Of a stretch of 64,000 nt of DNA, positions 57,180 to 64,000 are shown piece by piece. The notes under the pieces are model-generated. The model was not told the DNA's origin. It saw nothing but the letters and a program-made list of their open reading frames with translations, and did not search any database. The first letter of the stretch is position 1, and each line of letters opens with the position of its first letter. The stretch is taken from NCBI GenBank assembly GCA_035048815.1, contig JAUCBN010000028.1:12269001-12333000 (forward strand). The letters run 5' to 3'. The stretch comes from Abelmoschus esculentus (lineage: Eukaryota > Streptophyta > Magnoliopsida > Malvales > Malvaceae). The position numbers and the translations under genes are program-made.

Positions 57180-58495
57180 AGTTGTTGGAAAATAATAACG
57201 ACATTGAACTCGAAAGAACCCGAACAATATATTGAGCGGACCCGAATCCAATATGTTCTCTGTCAACAGACTTGGAGCCTCTACCTATCTATCTAGGAAT
57301 GCAAAGTATCAAGGAGTTGACACGCTCAAACAAAGATTGAAAACGTTAAGAAAAGTTTAATGAAGAACTGAAATTGAGAGAAATTCTCACAAAAGTATTA
57401 TTTCATAAAATTGTCTAACCTTGTCTATATAAAATTATGGAAATATATAGGAATAAAGGAGAAGTTGGCTAAATTTAAATTTTTGCCCTTAATTCAAACA
57501 AAAATTGAAATTTAAATACTAAAATAACTCCTCCTAGGCACCTAATATACTTAGCCACATGTTTGAACGAAAATAACACATTAAACATGTGTTTATATGT
57601 TTGAAAAATTCAAATAAATAACTCCTTGGGCGTTCATCTTTAGAAGCCAAGTGTTTTGGCCCAAAAAAACACATTAAACTTGGGTTTAAAGTTTGAAAAT
57701 TGAAGCAAAAACCACTCAACCTTATCTAAATTACCTCCCAGTGATTAAAAACAAGGGCTGGATTTGACTTGCACTCCCTTGAATGCCCATACGTGTGCAC
57801 AAGGCTCCCATGCATGTCTCACATGCGTGGCACTTGCCTAGGACACCTTCCCTTCGAGTAGGATAGATTTTAGATGTCGTAGGTCACTTCAGCTTGAGTT
57901 GAGCTAGCTGGAAATTGAGTAGAGTTGAAACGAGCTAGCTGAGAGTGTAAGGAGTTAAACAGAGTAGAGAGATAAGCCTCTAAGCTGCCTCGAGCTAAGG
58001 TGAACTGCGTGCACTCCATTAAGCTTCTTTTGAGCTGAATATATTTCACTTGAGCCGGTGTTGTGCTGCATACACTCTCTTGAACTGGTGTGGAGTTGCA
58101 TAGACTCTATTGAGTTGGAGTTGAGCTGCATAAGCTCTCTTGAGCTAAGGTTCTCTTAAGTACTTGTATCAGAACAAGGCAAACACATCTAAAAACCCTT
58201 GTAATCTTATTTTAACCATACAAACACACTTAAAACCAAATGCAAACATACTTAACATAGTATATACATTAGTAAACACACATACTAATATATATACCTA
58301 AATATGTCATATATCAACATGCAACACATTATAAACAACATATTCTAAGGCATGAAAATTCCCAAATGAATCTGAAATGTAGCACAAGTAAGGAAAAGAG
58401 TTTCCCTGTATTTCTTTGCCTTAGAACGTGTGATAGGTCTTGATGGTAAGATCTCCGGATCAACCTGTTGAACTTGACATGATGTGCTCACATCA
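57180..58495 (-). mobile_element. Putative Ty3 LTR (minus), paired with the integrase remnant to its right
   Basis: On the minus strand a polypurine tract AAGAAGGGGGGATGA (about 58510-58496) is followed by TGTGAGCACATCATGTCAAG, a plausible LTR start. The LTR would extend left to about 57180. Inside are several GAGCTGNNNTGCATA-type repeats (57890-58150). The left end has no clear CA border or duplication. Confidence 0.4.
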
Positions 58496-58829
58496 TCCCC
58501 CCTTCTTGAAAAGGATTTAACCTCAAATCTACAGAATCATCATAAGGAGTTAAATTAGAAACATTAAATGTGGCAATTACCGAATACTTTGCTTACAGAG
58601 GTTTATTCCTTCCTAGAAAATAGAAGTTGTTCATTCTATAAATAAGGGTTAAGGTATAAAACTCATACTTCTACTTAAGAATCAACAATGGACAGCTTCC
58701 TCAATCGGTTATAGAAAGACAAAATTTCGATTTACAACCTTAAGGCCCCATAGAATAAACCTCTTCATCTTCCTAAGACGAGGATAAGGAAGTAAAAAAC
58801 TTAGAATGCCGATGCTTTTCATAGACGGA

Positions 58830-59096
58830 GATGGACGAGAGAAGTTTTGTCACCAAAGACGGGACGAGGTAAGTAAGAACGCTAGTGTACTCGCCCGGTA
58901 AGTCTATCTTGTAGGCGTTATCATTCACTTTCTCCAACACCTGAAAAGGATCATGTCATTGCGGTAATAACTTAGATCGCCTTTGGGTTGCAAAACGTTC
59001 ATTTCGGAAGTGAACCCGAACCCAATGACCAACATCGAAGGTGACTCGCTTTCTTCCCTTGTTTGCTTGCTTTTCATACTATTGAGTCCTTCGCTC
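58830..59096 (-). pseudogene. Ty3/gypsy integrase C-terminal fragment
   Basis: The minus-strand frame reads ERRTQ, stop, YEKQANKGRKRVTFDVGHWV, RVHFRNERFATQRRSKLLPQ, stop, HDPFQVLEKVNDNAYKIDLP and GEYTSVLTYLVP. This is the C-terminal DNA-binding part of plant Ty3 integrase (Reina/CRM-like wording, from memory). Two stops make it inactive. The region 58511-58830 continues its 3' end without recognisable motifs. Confidence 0.75.
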
Positions 59097-59106
59097 TATG
59101 TTCTCT

Positions 59107-60930
59107 GATAACTCTATAAAAGGCTATATTTTAGGCCTTTATACTTAAGTTATTGAGTGTTCTTAAGCTCATATAGGTTCATTTAGTTGCACTTATATTC
59201 ATAACATTGCATGTAGTTTTATAATTATTCCTTGGCATTTTCAGGAGGTAATAGGTGCTATTTCATGAGAAAGGTAGTTCTTTTGAGTTGTCTTGTGCAG
59301 GTATAGCAAAAATGGAAGTTGACACAATTTATCATGGCATTCGCAAAAGGACAACGATGGGAAAATGCCATGAAAAAGCTAGAGAACTCTTGTGCTGAGC
59401 TAGACGACAAGAAGATATTTTGATAAGAGTGTCAGCTGGTGCCATTATAGTCAGTCAGGACCACTATCGCCTGACCACAACCACCTCAGTAGGGGACCAC
59501 AGCCAATATGATCTGAATGCGAGCCACCTCAATAGGGGACCACTGTCACTACTGCCAGCCCTGCATAAATGTCTTTACGTGAAGGGAGCAGAAATCAATT
59601 TTTGCCTATCTTTTAGTGTTTTTCACCCTTTTTAATGACATGGTCACCTAGAAGAAAAGAGAGGCCTTTTTGAGGAGCAAAAACACAAGAAAAGAGGGAC
59701 CTTCGGAACTGCTTGTGGCGGAGGAAAGCTCCCACCTTTCTCCTTCCAACTCCAGCCAAGAAGTCCTACATTGATAGAGCTCGAAGGGAGTGATGTGCTG
59801 AGTACCCGGAAAGGGGCTAGCACACTAAGGCGTCTCGTGGTGGTTGAAGAAACTGGCGGCCCGTGCATCCAAGGGTGTTTTCTAGTCCTCTTTTCCCTTG
59901 CTTTATTTTTCATATTTTTAAGAGGATGATTTGTTGAATGTTTAAGGTTTTATGTGGATGATATTACTTTAAAATTTAGTACCACCATGTGAGCTTTGTT
60001 TAGGTGGTTGCTTTTGTGGATGATTATCTTTTGCTTTTATTAATATATTATCTTCTATGTGTTTGTGTATTTGCTTTGCTCATTGTTGATAATCATCTAG
60101 GCATTGTAAGAGGCACGGTAGTGTCCCGTGTTTAGATACATGCTAGAGCACTCGGAAGAGGCATAGCTATAGATCCTTAGATCATCCGGAAGGAGTTAAG
60201 GGAGGATCTATGTGAGCAATGGGTTCTAAACTGAAAATAGAGCCTAATCTAAACCTAGAGCACTCGGAAGAGGCATAGGGGAGGGTTTGAACGACTAAAA
60301 AGAGTGTGCTTTACTGATAGACTAGTGCTACTCGAGTGACACGAGATACCATGGCATTTTAGTTTGTCAGGCTCCTATGACTCGGAAGAGGGGGAACACT
60401 TAAAAAACCTCTATCGAGTAGATATGTACCATAGTAGCCTTATGTTAGCAAGAGTGAAAGGTAAGAAGTCCATAGGAGTTCCCACCAGTCATTCCCAAGA
60501 GAGTTCGTTAATAGAGGGTTAGTACAACATATAGCTTAAACATGTTCTTGCATCCTGCTTTTGCCTCCACATTTATAAATTTCTTTCTTTACTTTACTTG
60601 TTATCTTGCAATCACACTGCTTTACACTTTACACATACTTTCACTCATCTATCCTGCCATCACCATCATTATCATTTTGCCTTGACATATTTTAGTTTCT
60701 AGCATTCTATAATTTCCATAACATTTCTATATAACACCTCATCGTACATATTCATTTTCTCTTGTTTATATCTTTATCTTTGTTTTCTTTTTCTTATTGG
60801 TGACACCTTTTTACCTTGACAAATTGACCTTGCACTTTACATGAGATCCTCGTAGGAACGATACTCACTCACCCTATTATTATTTGTATGACTATGTATA
60901 CTTACACATATATGTGTATTCACATACATT
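59107..60930 (+). mobile_element. Tat/Athila-type LTR fragment
   Basis: It begins near TGATAACTCTATAAAAGGC (59107) inside the integrase remnant and ends near GTAGGAACGATACTCACTCACC (about 60850-60875), a wording typical of the LTR 3' end of plant Tat/Athila elements. The middle has three related GCACTCGGAAGAGGCATAG segments (about 60150, 60255, 60370). ORFs at 59420-59635 and 59644-59913 have no domain. Borders are approximate. Confidence 0.45.
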
Positions 60931-60959
60931 ATTTATAGCACTATACAGAACACATAAAC

Positions 60960-63645
60960 TCTCAAATTGCCCGTTTTAAGCTTGGTGTTTCGGAACAGCC
61001 CTAGAGTGTTTCGGAACACGTCACCTATTTCGAAACAGACCATAAGGTGTTTTGGAACAGACATGTCCAGTGGCATTTGGTACCGAACACTGGTTCGATA
61101 CAGGCATGTCCAGTAGCATAAGGGTATCGATACTACTACAGGGTGTTTCGATACCCCCTGCTTCCTGGCCCGAGTGAGACATGTTAAGCTCATTTAAACC
61201 ACCCAAGCATACACTTTAATAAGCCAAAACTATATGCAACATTCCTAGGCATACTCATCAGCATAACCACACCTCAAACATCAAAAAAGATCACAAGGAG
61301 ATCTATAGGCATGTTTCCTAAAGATTAAATAGCAACATAACAACCATACTAATCCATGCTTCAATAACTTAAACAAAACAAAAGTTCAAAAATTAATAAC
61401 CAACAATGATGGTCTTATTACAACATGTAACAAAGCCTAAATCCTCACTTCTCTCATAGATTGTGTTACACATTGCCTTGCCCAATTTATTTGCCAAAAA
61501 CATACTGAATTCAAAGTGATCTTCCCCTTGGTTTCTTTGCCTCGAACGAAGCTCCAAGTGCCCTTATTTTTCAGCAAGGATGAAAAGAGAGCTTAAGCAA
61601 ACATGCTTAGTGAGGTAGCTCCACAAAAGATCATCAATGCATCTATTTAAAACCATATTGAAACCATAATTTGCAATACTTTATTAAACCATGCATGCTA
61701 ATATTTCATGCCCAAATTCATTAAATCATATGCATCCTTGAGTTCACATAACCTTGTCAAAACAATTCATAAATGATGCTCAAACTTCATCTCAATTTCA
61801 TGTATGTATATTGGCTTTCTAGTGACCAGTTAATGTAAACATTGGGTTCACTGAATACACGGATCCATGAGACATTTGTCTCGTCATGACATGAAGTCAC
61901 CATTGACATGACGCGAAGTCACCATTGACATGACACGAAGTCACCATTAGCACTACCACGCACGATCGGACACATAGTCTCCCTTGTTACGTGTAGGCGG
62001 CTCTACCACGCACGGTTGGACACAAAGTCACCCTTGTTACGTGTAGGCAATATTCTGTATTTTCAGTTTTGATTATAGTGCACTTAAGACAATCCTAATG
62101 ACATATCATTCGTATTCGAATCTAAAGTTAGTGTCACTAAGCCAATATCATAATCAAATGTGCATGATAACTTGCTGCTCATAATGCATGCATAAAATGT
62201 TCAACAAATGAACCAAAGCCATGCCCAAAGGCACCATCATGTATAAGGCAAATAACCATGTTGTATTCCAAAACATTTCTCATATTCTTTCTTTCCATAA
62301 TCATGGATGCCAAATAATCTATGCATTTTAGCAAGGATCTCTCATGTATGCATCAATTCAAAACATGCTCATGCACTTCCATAAATCTCATGCGTTATCA
62401 ATGAAATACCTTTGTCGAAAATAGCCGAAACTCATATCGGTTCATCAAAACAAATACTTTACTTACTCTTGAACTATGGAAGGTTTTCACACTCTTCCAT
62501 AACCCCCAAAAACAGAACGTACCAAACGCGATTCGCTTTTAAATCCGAAACCACTCACCAACAAGCGAAACGAGCTTTCGCCGCTTTCCGATGATCGCAC
62601 CAATGCACCAGCAATCAGGCTTCTTCTTGTACCTCTTCTACAACATTAAAAATAGAGTATTCTCACATCATAACATGCTCAATCCAACAGCCATATCCGA
62701 ACACCGTAAAACTACCAAAAACTTAGCCGAAAAGACCGAAAACTAAGCCGAAACGCATCCGAACAACATCAGCCCAAAACCTAACAAATCTAACATCTAA
62801 TTCACCTCAATTATGATCCAAAAACACATCCAAACCATCCTTATACCTCCAACAACAATTAAGCACCTAAAAAATCCCATAAAACAACCGAAAAGCACCG
62901 TAAAACTACACCGATTGCATTATTCCGGAATTAAATTAATGTGATATCAAATCAAGACTCAATTAATCATTAAATCAACATAAAAACATGATTGAACTCA
63001 TCTAATTTCTAGAATCAAATGAGATCCAAAAAGATTTCACAAAAACATCACAAAAACATTAGATCTAACATTAAAAACATAGAATCAAGTGTTTATTCAA
63101 AGATTAGCAAGCTAATACTTGGGAATTTCAATAAAGAACCTTAGAAAAGAATAAAAACCCAAAAAATTACCTTCAAGATCTATTCACCAAAAATATGAGA
63201 TTTTCCCCTTCTTGATTCCTTACAATTTGATGTAGATTTGATGAAATCAATGCTTAGGTTTTGTAAAGGATGGAAAAATGATGCAAGTGATGTAATCTTT
63301 GTGGAAAAAAATGCAAAAATCAGCAAGGAATTGAGAAGAAAAAATGAAGAGAAAGTGGAGAGAAAATGAGAGAAAAAGATGAGAAAAGTGGTTTTTTGAG
63401 AAAAATGATTAAAAATTTAATTAAAGTAATTAAAAATATATTTTGGTGAATAAATCATCATTTAAAAATTAGAAATGGGTTTATGGCCCTCTAAGTATTC
63501 TAAGTTTAGCTTGCTTTTCAATTTAGTCACTAAAACATCATAATTGCCGAAAATTATAAAAATAGTCCTCCAAATTTCCAAAAATTACAAATTGGTCATT
63601 TATGCATAATTAAGCATAATTAAAAATCATTATAAAATCCAAATC
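60960..63645 (-). mobile_element. Ty3/gypsy LTR (same family as the 3.5-kb solo LTR), truncated at both ends
   Basis: 61440-63640 follows 53560-55950 almost line by line (for example the GACACGAAGTCACC repeats, and the CCGATTGCATTATT and GGAATTTCAATAAAGAACC segments). The right end stops before the TGTAACA terminus and joins gag sequence. The left end lacks the last 500 or so bases of the LTR. Roughly 85-90 percent similar by eye. Confidence 0.75.
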
Positions 63646-63962
63646 ATTATAAATTTCCGAAACTCAACACCTCCTAAGCTACGCAAACGCTCTAGTGGTA
63701 GCCCTGGGGTAACAACAACGGTAGGTGCGGGAGCCGGTACGTGTACTCCAGCCATAGCTGCCTGAAACGCACCCGTCATAGCCTGTATGAACGGGGCAAA
63801 GTCTCCGAACTGGCCTCCCACTGGAACCGGAGGCACACCAGCGGATGGCACACCAACTGGTGGAGGAGGTGGAAGCGGTTCCTCCCTCTTAGTCGTTTCT
63901 CTCTCTGTCTGACCATCAGTGATCAAGCTCGCGGTAGCACGAGTCTCACGTCTCGGAGGCAT
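63646..63962 (-). pseudogene. Ty3/gypsy gag N-terminus (truncated)
   Basis: The minus-strand ORF starts at 63962 with MPPRRETRATASL, a proline-rich segment PLPPPPPVGVP, then FAPFIQAMTGAFQAAMAGV and GLPLERLRSLGGVEF. This is the typical N-terminus of gag in plant chromovirus-like Ty3 elements. It is joined after about 103 codons to LTR sequence, so gag, pol and part of the LTR were lost in one deletion. The 5' leader would lie to the right, towards the window edge. Confidence 0.75.
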
Positions 63963-64000
63963 TGTCTAGAAACTTCAAACATGCAATTTTAAAACAAAAC

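Overview
This is a window of eukaryotic plant DNA, most likely a eudicot. It holds multi-exon genes with GT-AG introns, plant-type LTR retrotransposons (Ty3/Athila-like, Ty3 chromovirus-like, Ty1/copia), hAT and Stowaway-type MITEs, and a long AT-rich satellite. No tRNA, rRNA or CRISPR array was recognised. Only two intact genes are visible; nearly everything else is repeats in various states of decay, so this looks like a small gene island inside or beside heterochromatin.

Layout. 1-5.5 kb: a decayed Athila-like fragment (gag-pro end, spacer, then an ORF with the putative plant transposon protein domain, PF20167-like), cut by a 1.8-kb near-perfect inverted repeat and followed by a Ty3/gypsy LTR fragment. 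8.0-12.9 kb (+): a complete 19-exon LRR receptor kinase of subfamily VIII-1 (964 aa). 13.5-15.5 kb (-): a complete five-exon GDSL esterase/lipase (359 aa), convergent with the kinase. 15.7-20.4 kb: a hAT-like MITE, a long foldback element and a decayed copia element. 20.49-22.25 kb: a small LTR retrotransposon with matching TSDs that carries a broken, apparently processed piece of a VIH/PPIP5K inositol pyrophosphate kinase gene. 23.4-23.6 kb: two exons of a RAD52-like organellar gene. 23.8-28.4 kb: nested Ty3 remnants. 28.4-38.85 kb: about 60 copies of a 170-bp AT-rich satellite, with one Stowaway MITE inside. 38.9-51.5 kb (-): a rearranged block of one Athila-like family with four LTRs, three partial PF20167-like ORF segments, one gag-pro region and a tRNA-Asp-type primer site. 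51.7-57.0 kb: a 33-bp minisatellite split by a 3.5-kb solo LTR. 57.2-64.0 kb: further Ty3 fragments, ending in the start of a gag gene on the minus strand.

The most interesting system is the Athila-like family. In both places where gag-pro and the PF20167-like ORF are joined, no reverse transcriptase or integrase lies between them. A roughly 490-bp spacer with a TATA-like box at a fixed distance before the ORF start takes that place. The family also carries two copies of a perfect hairpin followed by a purine tract, one about 60-80 bp after the ORF and one directly before the 3' LTR. This suggests a non-autonomous gag-pro-ORF lineage that would need polymerase and integrase from a helper. All copies here are damaged, so they are fossils of that design. 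The two host genes act separately: a plasma-membrane receptor kinase and a secreted hydrolase.
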